Shown piece after piece: positions 9,304-17,610 of a stretch of 64,000 bases of DNA. Both the position numbers and the translations under genes were made by a program. The DNA comes from DATKRB01 sp963794215. GTDB lineage: Bacteria > Actinomycetota > Acidimicrobiia > Acidimicrobiales > RAAP-2. The notes beneath the pieces are model-generated. The model was given only the letters and a program-made list of their open reading frames with translations. It did no database searches and had not been told where the DNA came from. The stretch spans positions 1,116,001-1,180,000 of the forward strand of contig CAWCCQ010000001.1 of the NCBI GenBank assembly GCA_963794215.1, in the 5' to 3' direction. Numbering within the stretch: the stretch's first letter is position 1; each line of letters opens with the position of its first letter.

Positions 9304-10125
9304 ATGAGCGGACCGGGAGTTCGCCGAGTGGTACTGCTTACCCTCGGATGGGAAGACTTGCCAAAGTCGGTGTCGGTTCACGGTGCGCCGCCCGAGGAGC
9401 GACTGCGCGAGCCGGTCCCAGGTGTGCTCTTGCAGTGCGACGGCGGGTGGCTGCTTCTCGACACAGGCTTCAACCCGGCGCTCATCCGCGACCCCATGCT
9501 CAGGCGTCGCTTCCACGGTGACCCCCTGTTCCGACCCATCCTGCCCGGACCCGGCGAGCCGCTCGAGGAGGCGCTGGCCGGGGCCGGGATCCTGATGGAG
9601 GAGATCTACGCGGTCGGAGTGAGTCACCTGCACAATGATCATGCTGGCGGGCTCCGGCACTTCGCCGGACGCGTGCCGGTGCACGCGCAGAAGGACGAGG
9701 TGGACTACGCGATGTCCAACCATCCTGAGCCCGAGCACGACGGCATGTTCCGCGTCGACTACGACGACCCCTCGATCGACTGGCGGCTGGCCGACGGCGA
9801 TGCACACATCGCGCCTGGGGTGTCCGCCGTGCTGACGGCGGGTCACACGCCGGGCCACCAAAGCTTCGTCGTGGACCTGGACCTCTCGGTCGGGGGCGGT
9901 GGTCTCGTGTTCGCCTTCGACGCCGCCGATCTGACGGAGAACATCGAGCACGAACTGCCGATCGGTGGACGGGTGTACGCCACCCCCCAGCAAACGGTCG
10001 AGCCGATTAGGCGACTCAAGGCATTGGCTGCTGCACGTGGCTACTCGCTCGTCCCCGGGCACGATCCTGTCGTGTGGCCCGCGCTCACCCGCCAGCTCGC
10101 GGAGCGGTTCGCCACAACCACATAG
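9304..10125 (+). CDS. MBL-fold hydrolase, N-acyl homoserine lactonase-like
   Basis: The 273-residue protein is taken from ATG 9304 (MSGPGVRRVV), since upstream in-frame codons look non-coding. It has the metallo-beta-lactamase fold order: LLLDTGFNPAL, then the metal site SHLHNDHAGG (HxHxDH) at about residue 110, a later TAGHTPGHQSF, FAFDAADL, and a final VPGHDP. The size and the LLLDTG...SHLHNDHAGG arrangement match the AttM/AiiA-like lactonase branch, but substrate is an inference. It lies convergent to an MFS/TetR pair, separated by 37 bases. Confidence 0.8.
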   Translation: MSGPGVRRVVLLTLGWEDLPKSVSVHGAPPEERLREPVPGVLLQCDGGWLLLDTGFNPALIRDPMLRRRFHGDPLFRPILPGPGEPLEEALAGAGILMEEIYAVGVSHLHNDHAGGLRHFAGRVPVHAQKDEVDYAMSNHPEPEHDGMFRVDYDDPSIDWRLADGDAHIAPGVSAVLTAGHTPGHQSFVVDLDLSVGGGGLVFAFDAADLTENIEHELPIGGRVYATPQQTVEPIRRLKALAAARGYSLVPGHDPVVWPALTRQLAERFATTT

Positions 10126-10162
10126 GCGCGGGATTCATGGGTGGCCACCGCCCTGGGCAGGG

Positions 10163-11386
10163 TCACGCGGCTTGGGCCCGGCCCACATGGCCGGGCACCG
10201 ATCGCCAGATCAAGGGTACGCCGGCGGTCAACAACCCCGTCCCGGCGGCACCGGCGACGAACGGGGCCCAGGCGACCAACCCGAACAGCCCTCCCCCGGC
10301 ACCGGCCGCGACGGCGATGGCCGCCGTCTGTGCCGTGGAAAACAACCCTTGGACCCGTCCTGCCTCCGACGGTCGCGAGGCTTGCGTCAGCATGGATTGG
10401 GCCGCCGGCAGGGCCACCGCGACGGCCAAGGCCTCGACCCCTCCCAGGATCATCAGCCAGGGAAGCGCGCGCACGAAGGGGTAGAGCGCACAAAGGCTGA
10501 TGGACACGGACAGCCCACCCACCACGAGCCACCGTCGGTCGTAATGGTCGGCCAGCCATCCGCCGGGGCGGGCCATCGCGACGAACGGAACGGCGAACAG
10601 GGTCCAGCTCAACCCGATCTCCCAGTCGGCGGCGTGCCGAAGCTCCAACAGAAGGGTCCAACACGATTCGTAGACCCCGATGGTGAGACCGAACGCCGCC
10701 GCCGCGAGCACCGCACCGACCAGCGATCGATCGACTTCGGGAAGACCACCGCTGCCTTGCTCCGCCGCCATCACCACCGGGTCGCCGACTGCCGCCCCCC
10801 CGAGCGCGGGCAGGCACGCGACGAGGGAGCCGGCACCGGCGACCACGAAGAGCACCGCCATCGAGCCCACCCCGATGACGCTGCCCAGCAACGGCCCGAT
10901 CGCCATGCCGGCCAGCTGGGCCCCGTAGATCGAACCGAAGGCCCGGCCCCGGCGTTCAAGAGCAACCGAGCTCGCGATCATCGCCAGCGCCGCCACCTCG
11001 GCCGAGCCCGCCCCGGCGCCCTGTAGCGCCCGCAAGGCGATGTCGAAGGCTGGCCCGGGCGCGCCCAAAAAGGCAAGGCTTCCCCCGGCATAGACCACCA
11101 GCCCGCCGACCAGCACCCGCCGGCGGCCAACGCGGTCCGCCAGGCGACCCGCCGGGTACTGGCAGACGAGGGCCGCCACGAAGTACGCCGCCATCACGAA
11201 ACCGACGGTGGTGTCCGAGCCGCCGCGGCGCCGGAGATACTCGGGCAGCAGGGGCAGGATGGAACTGGCCCCCAACCAGAGCAAGAAGGTGGTGAGCGCG
11301 AGGGCGCGGACCAACCGCTCGGTGGACGCCCGTTCGGCTGCCAAAGCTTGGGTGACCCGAGGCAGCGCCCGAGGGTCCGAGGTCAC
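10163..11386 (-). CDS. MFS efflux-type transporter
   Basis: The protein has 407 residues and twelve predicted helices. Motif A is visible as GRLADRVGRRRVLVGG after helix 2, and a second-half counterpart as GGWLADHYDRRWLVVGG. The N-terminus is short and soluble. Its start overlaps the TetR gene stop by 4 bases, so the two are one transcript under the same operator. This arrangement (pump plus local TetR) is typical of inducible efflux; the inducer and substrate are unknown. Confidence 0.85.
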   Translation of the reverse strand: MTSDPRALPRVTQALAAERASTERLVRALALTTFLLWLGASSILPLLPEYLRRRGGSDTTVGFVMAAYFVAALVCQYPAGRLADRVGRRRVLVGGLVVYAGGSLAFLGAPGPAFDIALRALQGAGAGSAEVAALAMIASSVALERRGRAFGSIYGAQLAGMAIGPLLGSVIGVGSMAVLFVVAGAGSLVACLPALGGAAVGDPVVMAAEQGSGGLPEVDRSLVGAVLAAAAFGLTIGVYESCWTLLLELRHAADWEIGLSWTLFAVPFVAMARPGGWLADHYDRRWLVVGGLSVSISLCALYPFVRALPWLMILGGVEALAVAVALPAAQSMLTQASRPSEAGRVQGLFSTAQTAAIAVAAGAGGGLFGLVAWAPFVAGAAGTGLLTAGVPLIWRSVPGHVGRAQAA

Positions 11387-11964
11387 GGAAAGCTCCTAGT
11401 CAAAAGCTCGAGCGCCGCCTCCACGCGCCTTCGCTGATCCGGCGGCGGCGGCGCGAACCCGAACAAGTCGGCCAGCCAGAGGCCGTCAGCTGCCAAACGG
11501 ACCAAAGTGGTCACCGCTGGATCGAGGCCGTCCTGCTCGATCTTGGTTTGCCAGCCGGCGAACTCCTCCTGGAGGGGTTCCAAGAGGGCCGGCTCGCTCG
11601 CCACCGCGGCAATCAACGCCGCCCCAAGACGATCATCGCGGTCGCGGGAAGGCCCCTGCGCCGCGTGAAAGGTGGCCCGCAGGTAGGCCCGGGTCGCCGT
11701 CCCAGGTTCGCCCGATTCCCCTCCGGCAGCTCGAAAGTCCTCGTTGAACCGATCGATCATCCGGCGAACCATTGCGGCCACGAGCGCGTCTCGCGTCCGG
11801 AAGTGGTACAGAACGCCACCCTTGCTGAGCTGCGCTTCGCTGGCCGCCGATTCGAGGGTAAGTCGGGCCACCCCATCGCGCAGGATCACGTCCTCGGCCG
11901 CGTCCACGATGCGCTCCTTGGTGCTCCCTTGCGTGCCCGCGTCGTTGCCGATGGTCCTGGTCAC
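11383..11964 (-). CDS. TetR-family transcriptional repressor
   Basis: This 193-residue regulator has an N-terminal helix-turn-helix (TKERIVDAAEDVILRDGVARLTLESAASEAQLSKGGVLYHF split over residues 14-55), the usual TetR signature with GGVLYHF in the recognition helix region. The rest is a helical ligand-binding domain. The start is GTG 11964. The base just upstream begins a perfect palindrome, so the repressor very probably binds its own promoter. It is co-transcribed with the downstream MFS pump. Confidence 0.88.
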   Translation of the reverse strand: MTRTIGNDAGTQGSTKERIVDAAEDVILRDGVARLTLESAASEAQLSKGGVLYHFRTRDALVAAMVRRMIDRFNEDFRAAGGESGEPGTATRAYLRATFHAAQGPSRDRDDRLGAALIAAVASEPALLEPLQEEFAGWQTKIEQDGLDPAVTTLVRLAADGLWLADLFGFAPPPPDQRRRVEAALELLTRSFP

Positions 11965-11998
11965 AGCTCACTGTACCGTCCAGACGGTACAGTGAGCT
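11965..11998. promoter_or_regulatory. Perfect 34-bp palindrome, probable TetR operator
   Basis: Two 16-bp arms (AGCTCACTGTACCGTC and its exact complement) are separated by CA. The inner core CTGTACCGTC-CA-GACGGTACAG has the size of TetR-family operators. The palindrome abuts the GTG start of the tetR gene, so bound repressor would block the transcript start; the mRNA may be leaderless or nearly so. Confidence 0.85.
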
Positions 11999-12208
11999 CT
12001 TCGGCAACTGCTCCAGGAAACTACCTGGTCTACGGCTTGACAAGGCTAAAGGTCCCGTTGAGGTTAAGCTCATGCCGGTTGGATCGCACACGTCGGTCGC
12101 TGGAGGGTCGGGGGCGCCAGCGGCATGCGTATGTCGGGGCCCAAGGGTGGCGAGGAGACGGTATCTCGGTTCGTCGTCCCTTCACGTCGTCCGTCGGGTA
12201 GTCCCAAA

Positions 12209-12223
12209 TATGTAGTGATAGAG
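12209..12223 (+). repeat. 15-bp direct repeat, copy 1, upstream of AAA ATPase
   Basis: TATGTAGTGATAGAG occurs here and again, exactly, at 12255-12269, 46 bp apart. The surrounding 100 bases are clearly AT-richer than the window. GTCCCAA also precedes copy 1 (12201) and follows copy 2 (12270). Confidence 0.7.
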
Positions 12224-12254
12224 ATCAGTTTTAAAGAGTGATGTCCTTTTGGAT

Positions 12255-12269
12255 TATGTAGTGATAGAG
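12255..12269 (+). repeat. 15-bp direct repeat, copy 2, upstream of AAA ATPase
   Basis: Exact second copy of TATGTAGTGATAGAG, 26 bp before the GTG start of the ATPase gene. It may be a regulatory site or the remnant of a transferred unit. Confidence 0.7.
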
Positions 12270-12294
12270 GTCCCAATCATGTAACCTCATTTGG

Positions 12295-13455
12295 GTGCCG
12301 GCGAGGCGTCCAAATCCTTTCCAGTTCACGAAGCCGGCTCCACCAGCGGAGCTCATCGAGCGACGACCGCAGTCAGCAAAGCTCATGGAGCTCGCCGAAG
12401 CCGGCATCAACGCGCGGCTTGTCGCCCCTCGACGGTACGGGAAGACCTCGATCCTGGGCCACGTCCAGAAGAACCTCGAGAATCGGGACTGGGTGACCGT
12501 CTCGGTAGACGTGCTCGGCGTCGTCACCATGAGCGACCTCACAAGGCGCGTCGAGGCGGCCTATGCCCAGCAACTCCATGGTCCCCTGCGCAAATGGTTC
12601 ACGGGCTTTGTCCGCACGTTCACGCCGACGTTCGGCCTTGGCGGCGGCCCGTCTCCCGGCTCGGCGTCACTTCGGATCGCCGAGGCCGCTCGGCTCGGAC
12701 TTGAGGAACGCCTCGCCGTGCCCCAGCGGATCTACGAGAAGTGGGGCGATCGGGTTCACGTCGTCTTCGATGAATTTCAAGACGTCCTGCGGGTTGATGG
12801 GGAGCCTGCCGCGGTCATCCGCTCGGTGATTCAACACCACGGCGACGCTGCCAGCTACGTGTTCGTCGGGTCGGAGCTGGGGATGATGGAGCAGATTTTC
12901 GACCGGAGCCCCGCGTGGCCCTTCCAAACGGCTCCGGTCCTCCTTCACCAACTCGAGTCCGAGGATCTTGGCGACTACGTGCGGATTCGCTTCGAGCGAA
13001 CGGGCAAGGAGGTCGCCGCAGACGCCCTCGGGGCCTATCTCCGCGTCGTCGAAGGGCATCCCCAGCGAGCGATGCTGGTCGCCCACCACTGGTGGGGTGC
13101 CACGCGGCGTGTGGGCGGAGTGACGGAGCTGGATACAGCGATCGTCACCGTCACGAACCAGGCGAACGGTGAGCTCACCCAGCTTTGGTCAGGACTCACC
13201 GCCGTCGACAGCCGCTGCGTGGTGGCGATCGCCACAGGTGTCTCACCGTATTCGGCCCGGATCGGCCCGGGGGGAGGCGCCGTCCAGAAGTCGCTGGCGC
13301 GGCTCGAGGACCAGGGCGTCATCGCACGGCGGCGCTCCAACGAGTGGTATCTCGTCGACCCGCTCTTCGCCCAATGGGTCGTGGCTCGCACCCCGACTCG
13401 CTTCCGAACTGACGATGGGACGTCATCAGCATCCTGGCCACACCGGGCCCGGTGA
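12295..13455 (+). CDS. AAA family ATPase, archaeal-type stand-alone STAND/MJ-like
   Basis: The 386-residue protein opens with RRPNPFQFTKPAPP, the NPF motif common to archaeal-type AAA ATPases of dispersed distribution. Walker A is PRRYGKTSIL (about residue 47) and Walker B is VHVVFDEFQDVL (about 160). A sensor-like FVGSELGMM follows. The C-terminal third looks like a winged helix (KSLARLEDQGVIARRRSNEWYLVDPLFAQWV), usual for this group. The start is GTG 12295, because the NPF motif follows directly. It is a lone gene between AT-rich repeats and a tRNA, which fits horizontal acquisition. Its cellular role is unknown. Confidence 0.75.
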   Translation: MPARRPNPFQFTKPAPPAELIERRPQSAKLMELAEAGINARLVAPRRYGKTSILGHVQKNLENRDWVTVSVDVLGVVTMSDLTRRVEAAYAQQLHGPLRKWFTGFVRTFTPTFGLGGGPSPGSASLRIAEAARLGLEERLAVPQRIYEKWGDRVHVVFDEFQDVLRVDGEPAAVIRSVIQHHGDAASYVFVGSELGMMEQIFDRSPAWPFQTAPVLLHQLESEDLGDYVRIRFERTGKEVAADALGAYLRVVEGHPQRAMLVAHHWWGATRRVGGVTELDTAIVTVTNQANGELTQLWSGLTAVDSRCVVAIATGVSPYSARIGPGGGAVQKSLARLEDQGVIARRRSNEWYLVDPLFAQWVVARTPTRFRTDDGTSSASWPHRAR

Positions 13456-13488
13456 GAGCGTCACCGCTCCGACCAAGCCGATGCCCGG

Positions 13489-13560
13489 AGGCGGCGCCCG
13501 GATTCGAACCGGGGTACGGGGCTTTGCAGGCCCCTGCCTAAACCACTCGGCCACGCCGCC
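13489..13560 (-). tRNA. tRNA-Cys (GCA)
   Basis: The reverse strand folds as a cloverleaf. The acceptor stem is GGCGGCG/CGCCGCC, the D arm contains GTGGTTTAGGC, and the anticodon stem GGGGC/GCCCC encloses CTGCAAA with anticodon GCA. The T arm is CCGGG-TTCGAAT-CCGGG-like. The discriminator base is U, as expected for tRNA-Cys. CCA is not encoded. Confidence 0.95.
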
Positions 13561-13734
13561 GGCAGATCGGTGAGCCTATCGGCTCGGGCCCCGAGCCGGC
13601 GGAGGTGCAGCTCACGGCGCGAGTCGGCAGGGGGCCGCATGCCCATCCGGCTGAAGGTCCGCCCAGGACCGGCCAACCGCCCGCCGCGCCCGAGGGTCGT
13701 CCGCGACGACGGAGGGCCGTGGTTGAATCAGGGC

Positions 13735-14769
13735 ATGCGGATCGGAATCGTGGCGCCCCCCTGGACCCCGGTACCGCCTCCGCTCTATGGCGGCATCGAG
13801 CTGGTGGTCGACGAGCTCGCCCGTGGCTTTGCCCGATCAGGCCACGACGTCGTGCTCTTCACCACCGGCGACTCCACCTGCCCGGTGGAACGTCGCTGGG
13901 TGCTCCCCGAGGCCGAGGGGGCGCGGATCGGGGCCGCCGTGCCCGAGCTGCGTCACGCCCTGGCCGCCCACGAGTCGCTGGTCGACTGCGACGTGATCCA
14001 CGACCACACCCTTGCCGGACCCGTCCTGGCGGCAGAGCGCGGCACGCACCGGCCGCTGGTCACCACGATCCACGGACCGTTCAACGAGGAACTGACCGAT
14101 CTGTACCGCGCACTCGGCGGGCGGGTGCCGATCATCGCCATCTCCCATGCACAGCGGGCGGCCGCACCCGAAATCCCCATCGTCCAGGTCATCCACCACG
14201 GCATTGACGCCTCACTGTTCGCCGTCGGTGACGGAAAGGGCGACACCGACGGCGACTACTGCCTGTTCCTCGGGCGAATGGGCCCCGACAAGGGTGCGCA
14301 TCGCGCAATCCAGGTGGCCCGAAAAGCAGGCCGACGGCTCCTGATGGCGGCCAAGATGCGCGAGCCGGCCGAGGTGCGCTACTTCACCGAGATGGTCGAG
14401 CCACTGCTCGGGTCCGACGCGGTCTATCTCGGGGAGGTGCCGCACCAGCACAAGCTTGATCTGCTCGCGGGGGCCTCGGCCCTCTTGTTCCCCATCCGCT
14501 GGAACGAGCCGTTCGGGTTGGTCATGCTCGAGTCGATGGCCTGCGGCACCCCGGTGTTGGCCTTTCGCGAGGGAGCCGCACCCGAGGTGGTCGAGCATGG
14601 CCGGACCGGCTACTTGTGCGACGACGAAGAGGACATGGTGAGCGGCCTCGAGCAGCTCGACCGCATCGCACGTGCCGACTGCCGCGGGGCGGTAGAGGGC
14701 TATTTTTCGACCGACCGCATGGTCGCCGATCACCTCGCCCTGTTCGAGTCGCTGCTCTCCGGCCACTGA
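13735..14769 (+). CDS. GT4-family glycosyltransferase
   Basis: The protein has 344 residues from ATG 13735; the upstream in-frame part overlaps the tRNA and was rejected. The N-terminal Rossmann domain reads MRIGIVAPPWTPVPPPLYGGIE, with the donor loop PPLYGG. The C-terminal domain has the second half of GT-B folds: FLGRMGPDKGAHRAI, LLFPIRWNEPFGLVMLESMACGTPVL, and the nucleotide-sugar motif E-x7-E (EPFGLVMLE). It resembles actinobacterial transferases that use UDP- or GDP-sugars; acceptor unknown. It is convergent with a small membrane protein gene. Confidence 0.85.
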   Translation: MRIGIVAPPWTPVPPPLYGGIELVVDELARGFARSGHDVVLFTTGDSTCPVERRWVLPEAEGARIGAAVPELRHALAAHESLVDCDVIHDHTLAGPVLAAERGTHRPLVTTIHGPFNEELTDLYRALGGRVPIIAISHAQRAAAPEIPIVQVIHHGIDASLFAVGDGKGDTDGDYCLFLGRMGPDKGAHRAIQVARKAGRRLLMAAKMREPAEVRYFTEMVEPLLGSDAVYLGEVPHQHKLDLLAGASALLFPIRWNEPFGLVMLESMACGTPVLAFREGAAPEVVEHGRTGYLCDDEEDMVSGLEQLDRIARADCRGAVEGYFSTDRMVADHLALFESLLSGH

Positions 14770-14791
14770 GCATCGCTCCCGCCGCTCAGCA

Positions 14792-14839
14792 CCGCTCCAT
14801 GGAGCGACGACGGTTCCGCTCCGTGGAGCGACGGCGGTT
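14792..14839. repeat. Two tandem 24-bp palindromic units between convergent genes
   Basis: Units at 14792-14815 and 14816-14839 differ at two bases. Each contains a palindrome (CGCTCCATGGAGCG and CGCTCCGTGGAGCG). They fill the gap between the stops of the glycosyltransferase and the small membrane protein, so they could act as a two-way terminator. No T run follows. Confidence 0.6.
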
Positions 14840-15045
14840 CAGCGGCGCCGACGCACCAGCAGCGAGATCACGCCGAGGATGACGGCCACCACCACCACGA
14901 GCTTCACCAGGCCCCACAGAAAGCCGGCGACCGCGCTGAGCACCCAGAAGGCCACCAGAACGCCCACTACCCCGATGGCGACGACTGCGACGCCATCGAC
15001 GGCTCGCAGTCCTGCACCCCGCTTGCGCTCCACGTCACCTGCCAT
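14839..15045 (-). CDS. Small single-pass membrane protein
   Basis: A 68-residue protein starts at ATG 15045 behind a good ribosome site (GGGAGG, 5-6 bases upstream on the minus strand). It has a basic N-terminus (MAGDVERKRGAG) and a long hydrophobic region of 40 or more residues (possibly two helices, VVAIGVVGVLVAFWVL and LVKLVVVVAVILGVISLL). It ends in RRRR. No family is recognised. It is divergent from glnD, with 68 bases between. Confidence 0.65.
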   Translation of the reverse strand: MAGDVERKRGAGLRAVDGVAVVAIGVVGVLVAFWVLSAVAGFLWGLVKLVVVVAVILGVISLLVRRRR

Positions 15046-15113
15046 GCGGACCTCCCTTGGGCCTCGGCAACCACGGTGTCGGCCGTGCTGGTCCGATGCT
15101 ACGTTCCCCTGAC

Positions 15114-17510
15114 ATGGGCGACGCGTCGCTACGTGACCGTCGCCAGGCGCTGCTCGACCGCCCCGACCTGGTCGGCAATGCGTTCTGCACGGCGTATGCC
15201 GCCGAGGCGGACGACTGGCTCGCGGGCGTGGCGAGGAGGGCATCGGGCGACAGCCCCCGGCACCTGGCCTTATTGGCCGTCGGTGGGTACGGGCGGGGCG
15301 AGCTGTGTCCCTTCAGCGACCTCGACGTGGTGCTCGTCCACCGCGGTCGGCGCGACATCGCCCGCCTGGCCGACGCGATTTGGTACCCGGTCTGGGACCA
15401 GGGGGTGCATCTCGATCACTCGGTCCGGCGCCCCTCGGAGGTGCTCGAGGCCGCCGCCGGGGACCTGCGGGTGGCGCTCGGGCTCCTCGACGCCCGCATG
15501 GTCTGGGGTGATCCGAAGGTGGCCGACCCCCTCATCGCCCACGCGGTGTCCGCCTGGCGATCCGAGCTCGGTGAACGCTGGCTCTCCTCCCTGGCCGATC
15601 AGATGCTCGAACGCCGCCACAGCCAGGGTGACGTGGCGTTCCTGCTCGAGCCCGACCTCAAGGAGGGGCACGGCGGCCTACGCGACGTCAACGTCCTGCG
15701 GGCCATCTCGGTGTACGCGCCCCGGTTGGCCGACTACGTCGATTTGGCATCGCTCGCCCCGGCAGCCGAGATCCTCACCAAGGCCCGAGTGGAGCTCCAC
15801 CGCTCGGCCGGTCGTGAGCTCGATCGCCTGCTGCTCCAGGACCAGGACCACGTAGCCGCCCGCCTCGGCTACGCCGACGCCGACGCCTTGATGGCCGACG
15901 TAGCACAGGCAGGCCGCCGGATCGCCTGGGTGAGCGAGGACGCGTGGCGTCGGCGTCGGTTCTGGGAGCCCGAGGCGGTCCGCCGACTCCGAGGACGCCA
16001 TGCCCGGGGGGCCCGGAGCTCGCCGGAGCTCACCGCCAATCCCGGTGAGGCCGCCGAGGGGCGTGAGGTTGAGCCCGGGGTGACCCTGATCGGCGGCGAA
16101 GTGGCCCTGACCTCGGCCGCGGCGGTGAGCGAGGACTCCTCGCTTCCCTTACGGCTGGCGGCAGTCGCCGCGGAGCGCGAGCTTCCCATCGCCCGCGGGG
16201 CCATCCACCGCATGGCGGACAAGGCCCCTCCCCCGCCCGATCCGTGGCCCGCCGAGACGCGCTTGGCCCTCGTCCGGGTCCTCATGGCGGGAAAGCCAGC
16301 GGTCGACGCCCTCGAGTCCCTCGACGAGCAGGGCCTGCTGACCAGGTTGCTGCCCGAGTGGCAGACCGTGCGCAACCGGCCCCAGCGCAACGCCTACCAC
16401 CGCTTCACCGTCGACCGGCATCTCCTCGAGGCGGCCACCAACGCGGCCGCGCTGGCGGACCGGGTTGAGCGGCCGGACCTGCTCGTCGTCGGAACGCTGC
16501 TGCACGACATCGGCAAGGGATACCCCGGGGACCACACCGCGGTTGGCACCACGCTCGTCGGCGAGATCGCCCCGCGGATGGGGTTCTCGAGCCCCGACGT
16601 CGAGACCCTGGTGGCGATGGTGCGCGGGCATCTCTTGCTGCCCGACGTAGCCACCCGCCGCGACCTCGACGACCCCGCGACCGTGGCGAACGTGGCCGCG
16701 GCGGTCCAGGATCGCGCAACCCTCCACCTGCTGGCCGCCCTCACCGAGGCCGACAGCCTGGCCACCGGGCCCGCGGCCTGGGGCGCCTGGAAGGCGGGGC
16801 TCGTCGCCGAGCTGACCGAGCGGACCGACCGGTACCTGGCTGGCGGCGAGCCCAGCCGGTCGCCGGGGTGGGTCACCGACGGGCATCGAGCCGTCATGCA
16901 AGAGGTGCGCGTCGGTGGCGAGCCGGCAGTCGTGCTCGAACCGCCCAGGGTGGTCGTCGCAGCGCCCGACCGACCCGGTCTGCTGGCCTCGGTCGCCGGC
17001 ATCTTGGCGTTGCACGGGTTCGATGTCCGCAGTGCCGACGCGTCGAGCGAGGGGGGCGTGGCCGTCGAGGCCTTCACGGTGGAGGTCGCCAGGGGCGCGT
17101 GGCCGGACAGCGCCCGTCTGCGGCGCGACCTCGAGGCCGTGCTCGCCGGCCGGATCGCGCTCGTCGACCAGCTCGAAGCCAAGGCCGCCGCCTACGCCGG
17201 CGCCCGACGGGCGGCCACCGCCCACCCCAACGGCATGCAGGTCTCGTTCGACAACGACGCGTCGGCCTCCTCCACCGTGGTCGAGGTGCGCGCACCCGAC
17301 GAGCTCGGGCTGCTCCACAAGGTGACGGACGCGCTCTTCGCGTGCGATCTCGACGTCGTATCGGCTCGGGTCTCGACCATCGGCAGCGAGGTGGTCGACG
17401 CGTTCTACGTGCGGTCCTCGGGCGGACTGAAGGTGACCGATGCTGCTCCGCTGGCTCGCGTCGAACGGGCGGTGCGTACCGCCCTCGCCCACCCACCCGG
17501 CTCGCCCTGA
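15114..17510 (+). CDS. glnD: Bifunctional [PII] uridylyltransferase/uridylyl-removing enzyme
   Basis: The 798-residue protein has the full GlnD layout. The nucleotidyltransferase site is GGYGRGELCPFSDLDVV near residue 55, a helical linker has EGHGGLRDVNVL, and the HD phosphohydrolase site is LLHDIGKGYPGDH near 461. Two ACT domains follow at about 608 (VVVAAPDRPGLLASVAGIL) and 719 (VEVRAPDELGLLHKVTDAL). GlnD senses glutamine and modifies PII (GlnB/GlnK), uridylylating or adenylylating depending on lineage. ATG 15114 was chosen because the upstream residues of the longer frame are unrelated. Neither amtB nor glnB is beside it, unlike in many actinobacteria. The signature residues all look intact. 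Confidence 0.93.
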   Translation: MGDASLRDRRQALLDRPDLVGNAFCTAYAAEADDWLAGVARRASGDSPRHLALLAVGGYGRGELCPFSDLDVVLVHRGRRDIARLADAIWYPVWDQGVHLDHSVRRPSEVLEAAAGDLRVALGLLDARMVWGDPKVADPLIAHAVSAWRSELGERWLSSLADQMLERRHSQGDVAFLLEPDLKEGHGGLRDVNVLRAISVYAPRLADYVDLASLAPAAEILTKARVELHRSAGRELDRLLLQDQDHVAARLGYADADALMADVAQAGRRIAWVSEDAWRRRRFWEPEAVRRLRGRHARGARSSPELTANPGEAAEGREVEPGVTLIGGEVALTSAAAVSEDSSLPLRLAAVAAERELPIARGAIHRMADKAPPPPDPWPAETRLALVRVLMAGKPAVDALESLDEQGLLTRLLPEWQTVRNRPQRNAYHRFTVDRHLLEAATNAAALADRVERPDLLVVGTLLHDIGKGYPGDHTAVGTTLVGEIAPRMGFSSPDVETLVAMVRGHLLLPDVATRRDLDDPATVANVAAAVQDRATLHLLAALTEADSLATGPAAWGAWKAGLVAELTERTDRYLAGGEPSRSPGWVTDGHRAVMQEVRVGGEPAVVLEPPRVVVAAPDRPGLLASVAGILALHGFDVRSADASSEGGVAVEAFTVEVARGAWPDSARLRRDLEAVLAGRIALVDQLEAKAAAYAGARRAATAHPNGMQVSFDNDASASSTVVEVRAPDELGLLHKVTDALFACDLDVVSARVSTIGSEVVDAFYVRSSGGLKVTDAAPLARVERAVRTALAHPPGSP

Positions 17511-17610
17511 GGGTCGGTGCTCTACCCAGCGCCAGGATCGCCGCCTCGTCCCGCCGGCCCCAGAACGCGGATGGAGCCCCGGTCACCGCTGATAACCTTG
17601 ACCACTACCA

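Noticed and set aside
8950..9306. Open plus frame APVLLVDGINLAGTER in the gap before the lactonase
   Set aside because: No start codon with a ribosome site and no known family; left unannotated.
12037..12042. TTGACA as a -35 box for the AAA ATPase
   Set aside because: No acceptable -10 hexamer at 16-18 bp and about 250 bp from the start.
16149..17492. 447-codon frame antisense to glnD
   Set aside because: The glnD motifs are intact on the plus strand; the antisense product shows no recognisable pattern.
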